Shown here: one piece after another, positions 9,541 through 21,480 of the stretch
Position numbering within the stretch: position 1 is the stretch's first letter
Layout: each line of letters begins with the position of its first letter
Notes under the pieces: model-generated
Seen by the model: only the letters and a program-made list of their open reading frames with translations
The model's database searches: none
Told to the model about the DNA's origin: nothing
DNA from: Brachynemurus nebulosus
Taxonomy: Eukaryota; Arthropoda; Insecta; Neuroptera; Myrmeleontidae
DNA: 64,000 bases
Assembly (NCBI GenBank): GCA_035578155.1
Contig: JAPWDM010000024.1
Coordinates: 4,338,961-4,402,960 of the forward strand
Direction of reading: 5' to 3'
Made by a program: the position numbers and the translations under genes

Positions 9541-11729
9541 AAATTTTCGACATTCGCTAAAAAAATCATTGAAAAATATTTGATATGTTTCGATCAATTA
9601 ATGGTCAACATCAGCAAATAAAAGTTACTCAAATCGAAGAAAAGAATGAGTTATTTGTCCGTAGAAATTAAAATACAAATTCTGAAAACGAGCAAAGAAA
9701 TATTGAAAAAACTAGATCGGCAAAACATTCTGACAAATAACACTACCCAACCAATACTCGCCAATTTGAATGAAACTTAACATACTTATTAAACAGCGAA
9801 AAATATTAAATACGTGTTTTTTTTTATTTCGGCTAAATACGCTTTTTAGGGGTAGAAAACACCATTCAACCTCTGTAGATGAAAACAGTTATAGCTAAAT
9901 ATTTTTGAAACGACATATTTTCTGAAAAAAGGGCTGAGTACCAAATTTGTAGAATTTAAAGCGATGCACTTGATAGTGACCCTGAAATCGATTTTCAAGG
10001 TCAGTTGAAAATGATTAGCCATTGCCGAACTTTGACCATATCCTGTACCTATAAGCAGTAATTTCATGTATTGACTCAATCTATCTTCAAAATTGATTTG
10101 TTGCGTTATTTTTCTAAAATAAAAAAAATAAAAACCTGACGAAATGGAAAAATAGGCGCAAATTTATAGAAAAAATTAGAAGAAAACATTTTTGTAAGTA
10201 ATTTTAGAAGTAAAGTTAAGAAAAGATTTAATATCACTCCAATTGTAAGTTAAACATTAACTTTATGTTATATTAGAAATTTTCAAAATTTTTTAAAATT
10301 TTTATTGCTACTCTATAGTTATCATATTAGGAATTCAATTGAACATATGATTAACTATTATTTTTCCGATTGCGATTGAGCAAGTATTTTTCAAAATTAC
10401 TTCTTGATCACTTATTTTCTATCTTGCATGTGAAATTCGTTCGAATATACTTTGAACCATTTAGGGATGAAAGTAAACTACTCCTTTTGAAAAATATTAA
10501 ATGATTTTCAAATGACTTTGGAAATTGACCTCAAGGTCATCTTCAAAGTCATCATCAAGTGCATCACTTTGAACTCTATAACTTTGGTCCTAAGCACTTT
10601 TTAACCAGGTCCTAAGCACCTGGCGTAAAAGCTGAATTTCCAGTTTTGGAAATTCGCTAAAATTGCGTAAATACCTTCTCTTTTTCGGATGGTCATTTAA
10701 AAACCATTTTCATTAAAACTGACCTTAAAAAAAATTAAAAACCTTAAAAATTGCCAAAATCGGTTTGAATATTTCAAATTAAGTTTAGTTTTAACAGATG
10801 GCATTGAGTTCGTTATAATATTTGAAAATTTTACTATAGGGACATATTTACAATTTTTATGAAAAAATGAATTTGTGGTCATTTTTGCTGGGATTCTCAA
10901 CATAAATAAAATTGTATGTATTGCATGTATTGATTAAAATATATACATGGATTGCTACACGTCCAAGGAAGGTTTTAAAATTATTATTATGTTTGACTTG
11001 ATTACAAAAATCACAATTATTATTATCAGGTGATGGGGCAGTTGGAAATAACTGAAAGAATTTTGAAAAGATTAGGTCTCTTATTTGAAATTTGGAAGGA
11101 TCAAAATTTTTGGAAAAATAAAATGGAAGAAAAACTTATTGAATTTTATGACTCTAAATTATTACCCGAAATATTAGACCCACGACATACACAAAAACAT
11201 AAAATTCGTGACTAATTTTTATTTTTTATTTTTCTTGTAAGGAAAATTGTATTTTCATATAATAACACCCATTGTAAAATTTATTCTATTTTATTGTAAT
11301 ATTTTTTATAATATTTTTTTATAATATAATAATACTTTATAAAAGAAATGCGGCTCTTCTCTAGACCCAACAGTTGACGCTGAAAACGTTTTGGAGTTAT
11401 TAATTAAAGTTTAAAGTTAACATTTTGTTTGTAAGATTCTTTATTATTTCTCATTCTTTATTAAAATTATATAAGAAGGACACAATTAATGAAAATATTT
11501 TAGCAAAAGATTCTTCAAAAATCTTTCAGGTCAAGATCAACACTCAGATCAAATTTCTAGTTTCTAGCACTAGCAGAAGTTCTCTAACAAAATAACCATT
11601 TATTTGGAAATATAAAATAATATTGGTTTTCTTTTTTCTTTTTTTTTTTTTAAGTTAACAAACCTTTTTTTATTCATTTGTGTTACTATAGTATTAACTG
11701 GTATTAATAATAATACATACACGCATACA
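9541..11729. other. AT-rich stretch with no clear gene
   Basis: Short chance ORFs only. A small patch of GGTCA-type motifs occurs near 10525-10560. A 61-codon ORF at 11030-11215 ends in LLPEILDPRHTQKHKIRD and is preceded by a possible acceptor (TATTATCAG at about 11028). It could be a terminal exon fragment of a transposable-element gene, but I do not recognise it firmly. Confidence 0.35.
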
Positions 11730-11733
11730 TATA

Positions 11734-13275
11734 CAGGCTGGAAACAGATTTATCGAACATAGGGCAAGTATAGTGAGAAATTTTTCTCAGGATCAATGTG
11801 ATCTCTGACACTTTTTGATCAATAATGTCGATTCTCTCCTCAATGTCAATAATATATATTTCATTTTTAAATCGTGTTACTATGGATCTGCAATATTTTT
11901 GTGTTTGTTAGATTAAAAATCCAAATTTATTGCGAATTTATCTCTTGCAAGAAAAAGAAGAAAGCTAGAATGACAAATTATGGTTCATTATGCTACCGAA
12001 AAAAAATTCAGCTTGTCTCATAATGTTTGGCGGGCAATAGTTATCGTGAAACACGTGAATTATTTAGTGTGTTTTACGAAAATAGACAAGTCCCCAGTAT
12101 AAGTACTATAAAACACATTGTAGATCAATTTCGTATCACGAGTTGTGTAAATAGTGCTTATTTAAGACCACAAAATGATCCAAGAAACATTAATGAAAAT
12201 TTGGAGATGGATGTTTTAGCTGATTTTGATCTAAATCCCAATACAAGCATCAGAACAGTTGCTAAAGAGAAAAATATTAGCCATACTAATGTACATAGAA
12301 TTTTGAAAAAAGCAAATTTACTCTGCATCCAAGTATAAACATTTGCATGAAGTTTTCCCTGAAGATTCGGATGTGAGAAACGAATTTCGCAAAATAATGA
12401 TGAACAAATCAAATCTAGATCCTGATTTTTTGAAATTTTTGTATTTTACCAATGAATGTACACTTACTTTACAACAATATCCCAATTTCCAAAACTGCAG
12501 GTATTGGGCAACCGAAAACCCACATGTTTAAGTAGATTGTCACACGCAGTATCGACAACAGCTGAATGTATGGACAGGAATTTTGGAAGGCAATATTATA
12601 GGATCATCTTTTATGAATGGAGCACTTACGGGCGATAAATACCTTCAGTTAATAAACGGCATTGATCCAACAATCGAAGCTGTGGTAAATGGTGAAAACA
12701 ATATAGTCTGGTTTAAATTCGATGGAGCACTTGGACATTATTATAGATCAGTGCGTGATTTTTTAAATCAGTATTTTCAAAATGCTTAAAGTGGACGTGG
12801 GAGCGCAATTAAGTGGCTCCACATTCTCTCGATTTACCGCTAAATAATTTATTTCTTTGAGATCACTTAAAAAGCAAAATTTACACATCAAGGTCCCACC
12901 CAAATACGCAGTCTCTGTAAGGTATTATTGTAGCAGCCTATTTTAATATTACTACCAACAAAAACACTAAATATTCGCAATGAATTTTACAATAAATTGG
13001 GATATTTTTTAGCGGTTAATGGGGAAAAGTTTGAACATTTAATTTAATAAAAGTAATAAAAGTATTTATTTATAACAATTAGTTTGTTTACTTTTAATTT
13101 TTAATTCTATTTCAATAAACCATAAAAAAATATATCTATGCCATTTTATTCTAATAAACGGCGTAATAGAAGTACACAGTTATAATGTTTTTTAACACTA
13201 GCATATTACATTAATGATCCATACAAAATCTTCCATTTTATTTGCACTATGTTGAATAAATCTGTTTCCACTTTG
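11734..13275 (+). mobile_element. Tc1/mariner-type element with TA target duplications
   Basis: Terminal inverted repeats CAGGCTGGAAACAG (11734) and, in reverse complement, CAAAGTGGAAACAG (13275) continue into matching ATTTAT sequence. They are flanked by TA at 11732-11733 and 13276-13277. The body holds a broken transposase. Diverged direct repeats outside both ends (about 11505-11600 and 13350-13440) suggest insertion into an older repeated tract. Confidence 0.8.
12027..12789 (+). pseudogene. Broken Tc1/mariner-family transposase
   Basis: The pieces lie in order in shifting frames. An N-terminal helix-turn-helix region starts NSYRETRELF, followed by a second HTH (SIRTVAKEKNISHTNVHRIL, about 12253-12312). 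A frameshift falls near 12335. DDE-domain fragments follow with YFTNECT (the usual first catalytic Asp is Asn here), RYWATENPH, ILEGNIIGSSFMNG and WFKFDGALGHY (second catalytic Asp kept). At least two further frame breaks separate these. Family architecture and the TA duplication support Tc1/mariner. It cannot encode an active enzyme. Confidence 0.8.
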
Positions 13276-15629
13276 TATATATTTGCACAAAACATATGCA
13301 TTTTTATGATATTGCATAAAATGGATACAAATTATCAAATATTAATCAAAAATTTTTCTGAAGTTCTTTTAGGTCAAAACCTACACTTATATACTAAATT
13401 TTAAATTTCTAGTACTAGTAGAAATACCCTAACAATACGATTACATTTGAAATTTGAAATAAGTCCCCATAAACGTTTTCAATGTTAAAAATAATTTTTT
13501 ATGTAAAATCAAAATTGTGTAATTTCTGTTGTTCTTACGGTTTTTGAGAATCCTACCACACATTTATATTAAAGTTAACAATAAAAATACCTAATAAAAA
13601 AAGATGAACATATTACTAACTACTAAATTATATTAAACTACCCTTATTTGAAGTGTTGTTGTTACGTTTTTTTTGACAGATAATGGGGATATATAAAATA
13701 ATAAAAAAAGAGGTAAAATACATTTTAAATTGTAAACATATATTTCGACTCTTGTTAGCATATTTGTTTCTTAACTAAATGGTTAAAAATTAACAATTTT
13801 CAAAATTTTACCTCCGCCTGCTCGCCCCAAAACAAGTTGCCCGGAAACAAATACGCTCGTATAGCCTTAATACTGACTTTAATACTATACGCACCGTATA
13901 TAGGATAAGACACTCGATGTTATGCAAAACATAACAATGATATTTCATGAAATTAAGAAAACAAAAATCTTAGAATTAAAACATTTCCACAAGTACGCAG
14001 ATAATATGTAAACAATTTTCTCTCTTTATCAATGTTTATGTTTATAGACCTGTTTTTTACAAAAAAAAATTATTAGGCAGCCGTAGAGTTAAATGTACCT
14101 GCTCATTCAAATCCAACCTAGTTAGTGCAGTCACATTTTGTCTACTGTAATCGTCCCAGTTTGTGGGCCCTTAGGCAATTACTTTTTTTTCTATTTAGAA
14201 ATCCGGCTCTGTCCGGTATTGTAAATGTTAGTCATTGATTGTTATTTGAATTATTAACAATAACAAATTGCAGATTACCAAAATAAAGTGTTATAATGAA
14301 AAGGAATAAAATGGAAATATTATAAAGTTTGTCTTTTATTTTTTTCCTTATGTACCTATAAAGTCTGTCTGTATAACATGTATATATCACTTACAAGTAA
14401 AGGTCCCGAGGCCGGACCTATCGATTTTGATGAAATTTAAATATGTTGTAGAACACTAAAAACTAAGGGACACGTATTTTTTTTTATCGGCGGAAAAACG
14501 GTTTGAAGGGGTGAAATCGCCCTTCAAAAATTGGGGTAAAATTTAATTTTACAAATATCTCGAAAACTTTTAACTCTATCTAAGAGATAGAGCAAAAGTT
14601 TAAATTGACGATATTGCTCTTTTTTAAAGAGCTATCTATTTATATGCAATTTGTTCAATTTACATCAAGAGGGGTGGTTGGGGGTTAAAATTTGGGGGTT
14701 AATTTTGCAAAAAGGGGGTGAAAAATAAACAATATAAAAACTTTGTTTACAGATTTGAATTCTACTTCAAAAAATCTAATTGACCTCTTGTTGCCCAATG
14801 TCCTAATATTAAGTCTAGGGTAGTTAACTTGGGGGTGACTGTGTCGAATAGTCCTACTACTTAGGTAGTTCAAGAAGTTCTTCTTCATGAAAAATAGTTT
14901 AAGCTTTAAGATAATTAGAATAATGTAGAAATGAAATTTTCGATTTCAAAATTCAGTTTGAGCAATATTGGAGAGAGGCTGAGTCACCCTTTTAAATTAC
15001 ATACCAGTTTACATACACTCATTTTTAATATTAAGGAGGGGGTAAGGTTAATTCGTACAAAAAAAGGCATATTTTTGTTATTTTTTTGTGACGACACAGT
15101 TAAAATCTCTTTATTAAAACCAATGGTACATTCAAGTATGAGATCTGAAGAATATTGTATAAAATTTTCACGAAGAAATATTAAAACAGTAATGGCAGCA
15201 ATTATCCGGACGTGTCTCGGAAAAAAGTAGAATTGCGGTGCCCCTCATAACTTGGTGCTGGATCATCCGAAATAAAAAAATGAAAGTTCATTCGTTAGAT
15301 AATAGTTTTCCTCAGGTAACGCTGGGAGGCTTTATCGAAATTTCAATTTTTCACTTTTTTGGAACACTTAGAACGGAAAAACACGATTTTTTGCGAAAAA
15401 AATCGGCTAATTTGTTATTGTAAAATAAAAATTATTAACAAATTTGAAAAAAGCTCTCCAGTGTTACCTCGTACATTATATACAGAAATAGTGTTCAAAA
15501 TTTCAAAAAGATCGGTACTGTAGTTTTGAAGTTATGAGGGGCACCGACTTTGAAAACGTGAGTTGTGGGGAAAACGCCTTAAAGTTTTGAACACTTAAAA
15601 AATTCTTGTAAAAAACTGATATAGCATAT
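13276..15629. other. Non-coding repeats upstream of the Penelope-like element
   Basis: A block at about 14080-14165 matches 21405-21480 (AAATGTACTT, CCTAGTTATTGCGGTCACA), so both are copies of one dispersed repeat. From about 14400 a low-copy repeat with GGGGTGAAATCGCCCTT resembles the foldback at 37.4-37.7 kb. Short inverted arms GGTGCCCCTCATAACTT at 15237-15253 and 15529-15545 bound a 300-bp segment. No gene was recognised. Confidence 0.45.
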
Positions 15630-16404
15630 TAAGCATAACGTGATTAACACAATATGGCATAAAAAAGATAATTACACTGACAGAATCATTAATTACAACT
15701 CGAATCATCCACAATACATAAAAAATAACATGATACATAATCTAATGCATAGAGCGGTACATTTAAGTAGCATAAAAAATAGAAAAGAATCTATAAAATT
15801 AGCTGTTTCCATTCTAACTAAAAATAACTATCCTATAAATTTAATTAACATGATAAAAGAAAAAGTTATACATTTAGCATATAATACAACAAAAACTAAT
15901 GTAGATACAATAAATGAACATAAAAATAGAATTTGTTTACCCTATAATAATTTAACTAAGAAATTAAAACCAATAATAGAAAAAAATAGCAAAAATAAAA
16001 TAACTTTTTCTTTTAACAATAAAATTTCAAACATTTACACTAAAAAAAGAGTAAAAACAGATATAAAACAAGATTACAATATAGTATATAAAATAAACTG
16101 CCAAGATTGCGAATTATCATACTATGGACAAACGTCACAGTCGTTGAATAATAGATTAGCCCAACACAAATATGACATAAAAAGGGGCAAAGAGGCAACT
16201 GGATTATCTGAACATTCGATAAATAATGATCACAGGTTTAATTTCGACCAAGTCGAAATATTAGACAGAGAAAATAAATACCAAAAAAGATTATTAAGTG
16301 AAGGTTTTTACATAAAACTGAATGAATCAAAAAATTGCAACAAGCAGATAGAATCATTAGCTCTAGATAATGCCTATTTACCGATTATTAAAAAAATAAA
16401 ATAA
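15630..16404 (+). pseudogene. 5'-truncated Penelope ORF (GIY-YIG half)
   Basis: The sequence encodes a protein identical to the last 254 or so residues of the full ORF, including the GIY-YIG domain. It lacks the whole reverse transcriptase. The ATG at 15640 seen by frame scanning is not a native start: in the full copy the corresponding codon lies inside the ORF. Confidence 0.9.
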
Positions 16405-17200
16405 TAATAATAATAGAAATCAATAAACAATATTTCCAAAAGATGCTTATATAATACATTGTAATCAAAAAACATAAACAATAAACACATACCAATATGT
16501 AAATTGAGACCGGACTAATTTTGTCTAGAATTTTCGAGAAATTTATCTTTAAACAAAAAATTTACAAATTTAGTTCAGTTGATCACTGTGCTACCATACC
16601 AATAACAATGTACTTGAGGAGTACATTGTACAAAATGTGATAATTTAAAAAAAAATTCTCTTGAAATTTTTTTTTTTTTTTGATTTTACATTTTAAATAT
16701 GTTTGACTTTTTTAATTGTTTTAAATTAAAGTAATTATTTTATAAAAAAATTTTTCGATTGACAAATTTCCATGTGAAATGCAAAAAAACTAGTTAAATT
16801 GTTCTAATGGATTGTTGGTATGGTTGGTTGTTATCCAAGAATGACAATCTGAAATTTAGATAATTTCTGGTGAGTAAGATTGTAAAAAAAATTTTTTAAC
16901 ATTTTAATATACATACTGTTTCAGTTTGTCCTGTCTCAAATCCGCTAATATTAAAAAATAGGTTTTGTTTGTTTCGTTAACACAAATAGATATTCTTCCA
17001 AACATAAAATTTCCTATATATCAACTAAATCACAAATTCTTGTTGTTTTTACAAAAATAAATAAATAATCCTCCTATCCAATATGTAGCTTATAACCTAA
17101 AAAATAATAGTATAAGTTAACGAAGAATTGTAAATATATAAAAATGATGTTATTGTTTATTATTACGTTGTAAAAATTTTTTTTTTTTGATGTTTAGCCA

Positions 17201-17227
17201 CTGAAGATGATATTAAACATATCGAAA
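17201..17227 (+). ncRNA. Hammerhead-ribozyme-like core, upstream pLTR
   Basis: CTGAAGA (17201-17207) is followed by a 5-bp stem (GATAT/ATATC, 17209-17213 with 17219-17223) and then GAAA (17224-17227). These match the conserved hammerhead core CUGANGA-stem II-GAAA. Hammerheads are known in Penelope-like pLTRs. Stems I and III are not obvious by eye, so catalysis is uncertain. Confidence 0.5.
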
Positions 17228-17394
17228 ATATTTTGGCAATTTTAATAAAGAAAAGCTATGAAATAGAAGATATTGGTTTCGTTATGTCCATCCTTCTATA
17301 AAGCTAGTCCACGCAATTTGGGAGAAGGTTGAAAAAAAATTCTTCGTGAAATTTATATACCCCAAAAAAAAAAAAAATATTGTTGTAATTTAAT

Positions 17395-19854
17395 ATGAAT
17401 AACCTAAAAAATATCAAATTAAAATATAATATATATGTACGGAAATATATTAACAAATTTGTGAACAACAACATAAAACTTACAAAATTAAAAAATCATA
17501 TTGCTTGTTTGACACAATACAAAAGAAAGGGAATAATTCCTGAATTCATAAAAAATAATATTAAGTTATGCCTGCCATATTGGGATAGGAAAACGTTGAT
17601 GAAATTAGATTCTGCAAAGAACATTTTTTCATTAAAAATCTTAAAAATAATTATTACAGATTCTTATATTAAACAAAAAAATTTAATTAATTTAAACAGG
17701 AAAATTAAAAATAACCTACAACATTTGATTAGTAAGGATGATATGGTTGGTCTGTCCATGGCATCGTCACATATTGAAAACAAAGTTGATTCGTATACCA
17801 GCCGGAAACAAATAAATAAAATTTACAAAACTGAACAAAGTTTATTAGAAAAAATACACATTGATGAGGGTTGGGTAAAAAACTTATCTAACGTAATAAT
17901 TCCGAAAGAGGTTAAATTTATATTAGGATTAAGTCCGAATTTCATTATTGATGACAATTTTAACAACAATAAAATAAATAAAAACAAAACAATATTATCA
18001 ATAATTAAATCAATAGAATCTAACATTGACAAATTTCCAAAAAATCAACAAAGGATTTGGAAAGAAAAGTTAATAAACAGCCTCACTAATAATATTAATA
18101 AAAAATCATATATTGATCCTTTACATAAATACATTAACGATTGCCATAAACAGACCAAAAATTTCATCAAACAAAATTCTGACAAAATTATAATAACTAA
18201 AGCTGACAAAGGTGGTTCAACGGTAATTTTAAATAAGGAAGAATATCTTAATAAAGCTATGACACAATTAAACAATAAAAAAACTTATTTAAACATTAGA
18301 AAAGATCCAAATGAAAATATTTTGAGAAAAATTAAACTATATACAGATAAATTATACAAAAATAAATATATTGACAGCACAACGAAGACCAAACTTCAAA
18401 AATCAGGAAAAACTTTACCCGAAATCTATTTTTTACCAAAAATTCAAAAAAAGGATATACCATTACGACCAATTGTTAGCCAGATCAATTCCCCTATACA
18501 GGGAATAGCAAAATATTTCTCTGAAATATTAACTAAATCTGAAAATAGTCAATTTTCCATAAAAAATTCGTATGATTTCGTAAAGAAAATTAATAACATT
18601 CAACTTAAAGATTCTAATGAAAAAATTTTTTCATTGGATGTCAAATCTTTATTTACAAATATTCCTCTAAACTTAGCAATAGCTGTCATTAAAAAACAAT
18701 GGTCCAACATAAAAAAATTTACAGATATAGATAGAGAATTATTTATTGAGGGAATTGAGTTAATTTTCGAAAATAATGTTTTTAGATTTCAGGATAAATT
18801 TTATAAACAGTTATTTGGCTGCCCAATGGGTGGGAACCTTAGCAGTATCATTGCTTCGTATGTAATGGATTTTCTTTGTGCTGCCAGTATTAAAAAAGTC
18901 AAAAAATGGAATCCAGCTTTTTTCTATAGATACGTAGATGACATTTTAACAGTAGCGCCAGAAAATTTAATAGAACATATTAAAAATAGTTTTAATAATT
19001 ATCATCCAACTTTACAGTTTTCCATTGAAATAGAAGAAAATAACCAAATAGCTTTTCTTGACACCTTAGTTAAAAAAGATAAGCATAACGTGATTAACAC
19101 AATATGGCATAAAAAAGATAATTACACTGACAGAATCATTAATTACAACTCGAATCATCCACAATACATAAAAAATAACATGATACATAATCTAATGCAT
19201 AGAGCGGTACATTTAAGTAGCATAAAAAATAGAAAAGAATCTATAAAATTAGCTGTTTCCATTCTAACTAAAAATAACTATCCTATAAATTTAATTAACA
19301 TGATAAAAGAAAAAGTTATACATTTAGCATATAATACAACAAAAACTAATGTAGATACAATAAATGAACATAAAAATAGAATTTGTTTACCCTATAATAA
19401 TTTAACTAAGAAATTAAAACCAATAATAGAAAAAAATAGCAAAAATAAAATAACTTTTTCTTTTAACAATAAAATTTCAAACATTTACACTAAAAAAAGA
19501 GTAAAAACAGATATAAAACAAGATTACAATATAGTATATAAAATAAACTGCCAAGATTGCGAATTATCATACTATGGACAAACGTCACAGTCGTTGAATA
19601 ATAGATTAGCCCAACACAAATATGACATAAAAAGGGGCAAAGAGGCAACTGGATTATCTGAACATTCGATAAATAATGATCACAGGTTTAATTTCGACCA
19701 AGTCGAAATATTAGACAGAGAAAATAAATACCAAAAAAGATTATTAAGTGAAGGTTTTTACATAAAACTGAATGAATCAAAAAATTGCAACAAGCAGATA
19801 GAATCATTAGCTCTAGATAATGCCTATTTACCGATTATTAAAAAAATAAAATAA
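17395..19854 (+). CDS. Penelope-like reverse transcriptase with GIY-YIG endonuclease, 819 aa
   Basis: A single intact ORF. The N-terminal 250 residues are Lys/Asn-rich. RT signature blocks follow: TKADKGGSTVILNK (about 265), LPKIQKKDIPLRPIVS (about 347), palm A SLDVKSLFTNIP (Asp415), palm B CPMGGNLSS (about 477), and palm C YVDD (513-516). A Lys/Asn-rich linker leads to the C-terminal GIY-YIG domain: VYKI (714-717), a CxxC pair (719, 722), SYYGQT (726-730, with the usual YIG replaced by YYG), Arg737, and a Glu in SEGFYIK. Penelope proteins copy RNA at a nick made by this endonuclease. No stop or frameshift is seen, so the ORF could be functional. The start sits 3-4 bp after an AT-rich leader. 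Confidence 0.95.
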   Translation: MNNLKNIKLKYNIYVRKYINKFVNNNIKLTKLKNHIACLTQYKRKGIIPEFIKNNIKLCLPYWDRKTLMKLDSAKNIFSLKILKIIITDSYIKQKNLINLNRKIKNNLQHLISKDDMVGLSMASSHIENKVDSYTSRKQINKIYKTEQSLLEKIHIDEGWVKNLSNVIIPKEVKFILGLSPNFIIDDNFNNNKINKNKTILSIIKSIESNIDKFPKNQQRIWKEKLINSLTNNINKKSYIDPLHKYINDCHKQTKNFIKQNSDKIIITKADKGGSTVILNKEEYLNKAMTQLNNKKTYLNIRKDPNENILRKIKLYTDKLYKNKYIDSTTKTKLQKSGKTLPEIYFLPKIQKKDIPLRPIVSQINSPIQGIAKYFSEILTKSENSQFSIKNSYDFVKKINNIQLKDSNEKIFSLDVKSLFTNIPLNLAIAVIKKQWSNIKKFTDIDRELFIEGIELIFENNVFRFQDKFYKQLFGCPMGGNLSSIIASYVMDFLCAASIKKVKKWNPAFFYRYVDDILTVAPENLIEHIKNSFNNYHPTLQFSIEIEENNQIAFLDTLVKKDKHNVINTIWHKKDNYTDRIINYNSNHPQYIKNNMIHNLMHRAVHLSSIKNRKESIKLAVSILTKNNYPINLINMIKEKVIHLAYNTTKTNVDTINEHKNRICLPYNNLTKKLKPIIEKNSKNKITFSFNNKISNIYTKKRVKTDIKQDYNIVYKINCQDCELSYYGQTSQSLNNRLAQHKYDIKRGKEATGLSEHSINNDHRFNFDQVEILDRENKYQKRLLSEGFYIKLNESKNCNKQIESLALDNAYLPIIKKIK

Positions 19855-20799
19855 TAATAATAATAGAAATCAATAAACAATATTTCCAAAAGATGCTTAT
19901 ATAATACATTGTAATCAAAAAACATAAACAATAAACACATACCAATATGTAAATTGAGACCGGACTAATTTTGTCTAGAATTTTCGAGAAATTTATCTTT
20001 AAACAAAAAATTTACAAATTTAGTTCAGTTGATCACTGTGCTACCATACCAATAACAATGTACTTGAGGAGTACATTGTACAAACTGTGATAATTTAAAA
20101 AAAAATTCTCTTGAAATTTTTTTTTTTTTTTGATTTTACATTTTAAATATGTTTGACTTTTTTAATTGTTTTAAATTAAAGTAATTATTTTATAAAAAAT
20201 TTTTTCGATTGACAAATTTCCATGTGAAATGCAAAAAAACTAGTTAAATTGTTCTAATGGATTGTTGGTATGGTTGGTTGTTATCCAAGAATGACAATCT
20301 GAAATTTAGATAATTTCTGGTGAGTAAGATTGTAAAAAAAATTTTTTAACATTTTAATATACATACTGTTTCAGTTTGTCCTGTCTCAAATCCGCTAATA
20401 TTAAAAAATAGGTTTTGTTTGTTTCGTTAACACAAATAGATATTCTTCCAAACATAAAATTTCCTATATATCAACTAAATCACAAATTCTTGTTGTTTTT
20501 ACAAAAATAAATAAATAATCCTCCTATCCAATATGTAGCTTATAACCTAAAAAATAATAGTATAAGTTAACGAAGAATTGTAAATATATAAAAATGATGT
20601 TATTGTTTATTATTACGTTGTAAAATTTTTTTTTTTTTTGATGTTTAGCCACTGAAGATGATATTAAACATATCGAAAATATTTTGGCAATTTTAATAAA
20701 GAAAAGCTATGAAATAGAAGATATTGGTTTCATTATGTCCATCCTTCTATAAAGCTAGTCCACGCAATTTGGGAGAAGGTTGAAAAAAAATTCTTCGTG

Positions 20800-20804
<5 letters not shown>
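19080..20804 (+). repeat. Downstream pseudo-LTR of the Penelope-like element
   Basis: Includes the last 259 or so codons of the ORF, the 3' UTR and the hammerhead-like core. It is nearly identical to 15630-17352 and ends where the (TA)n tract starts. Confidence 0.9.
20652..20678 (+). ncRNA. Hammerhead-ribozyme-like core, downstream pLTR
   Basis: Same elements as the upstream copy: CTGAAGA at 20652-20658, stem GATAT/ATATC at 20660-20664 and 20670-20674, GAAA at 20675-20678. Two copies flanking the ORF could in principle release a unit-length RNA. Confidence 0.5.

Positions 20805-20870
<66 letters not shown>
20803..20870. repeat. (TA)n microsatellite at the Penelope 3' junction
   Basis: An uninterrupted run of about 34 TA units directly follows the pLTR end. 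It may be the target or a product of insertion. Confidence 0.95.
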
Positions 20871-20875
<5 letters not shown>

Positions 20876-21118
20876 CGAAATATCTGTCAGGTAACAACAA
20901 AAAAAGTTCGTCAATGTTGCTCCAATCAACTTGAAATTTTGAGACAATATTCTTGAGATATTATGTATTCAATTATAAAAATAAAAAAAATGCAAAAAAA
21001 AATTATTTTAATACCTTACTCCGCCCTTAGCACACTGACAGTGGGTAATAATGCCACAATAAGGTTCTGAAGTTGGACTACCGTATGTAAGGTTTTTGTT
21101 AGGTTTCCATTCATTTTT

Positions 21119-21278
21119 AAAATATCGTTATTTTCGGTATCGATAATTTTCGATAAGAAAACTATACCATCCATTAAAAAACAAACCTTATAAAAACCTT
21201 ATAGTTAGATATTATACACGCATATATATTATAGTTTTCGTTATCGAAAATTATCGATACCGAAAATAACGATATTTT
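21119..21278. repeat. Foldback repeat with ~48-bp arms
   Basis: Arms 21119-21166 and 21230-21278 are inverted copies built around ATCGATA and TTTTCGTTATCGAAAA. Related TTTTCGTTATCGAAA motifs occur near 7737, 8000 and 8120. The loop is about 63 bp. Confidence 0.8.
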
Positions 21279-21324
21279 CAAAGCGAAATTCAATACTATG
21301 CTACTGCTCCATTTTGTATATTTT

Positions 21325-21480
21325 GGTGTGTGGACAGACCGCTACGAGCGACTGTTACAAACACCGTACGATCGACCGTACGTCCGTACGTTCATTTTGA
21401 ATACATGTATTTAAATGTACTTATTTACACCAATCTGACCTAGTTATTGCGGTCACATTTTATGTACTATAATCGTTCAA
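21325..21480. repeat. Dispersed repeat (GTGTGGACAGACCG family)
   Basis: It shares GTGTGTGGACAGACCG and TGTATTTAAATGTAC blocks with about 25328-25450, and the CCTAGTTATTGCGGTCACA block with about 14115-14140. It looks like terminal sequence of an unidentified transposon. Confidence 0.5.

Larger units (their letters stand above)
15630..17352 (+). repeat. Upstream pseudo-LTR of the Penelope-like element
   Basis: It contains the C-terminal coding portion of a truncated copy (frame open to the stop at 16404), the 3' UTR, and the sequence that serves as leader for the full ORF. The junction at 15630 cuts inside the coding region, so there is no native start codon. Confidence 0.9.
15630..20804 (+). 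mobile_element. Penelope-like retroelement, partial tandem dimer with pseudo-LTRs
   Basis: A 5'-truncated copy (15630-17352) is followed head-to-tail by a full copy whose ORF starts at 17395. The segment 15630-17352 repeats at 19080-20804 with only a few differences (one SNP at about 16635/20085, one near 17281/20731, and poly-T or poly-A length changes). This is the classic Penelope pLTR layout and implies a recent insertion. The 3' end abuts a (TA)n tract. The 5' junction follows GATATAGCATATT. Confidence 0.92.
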
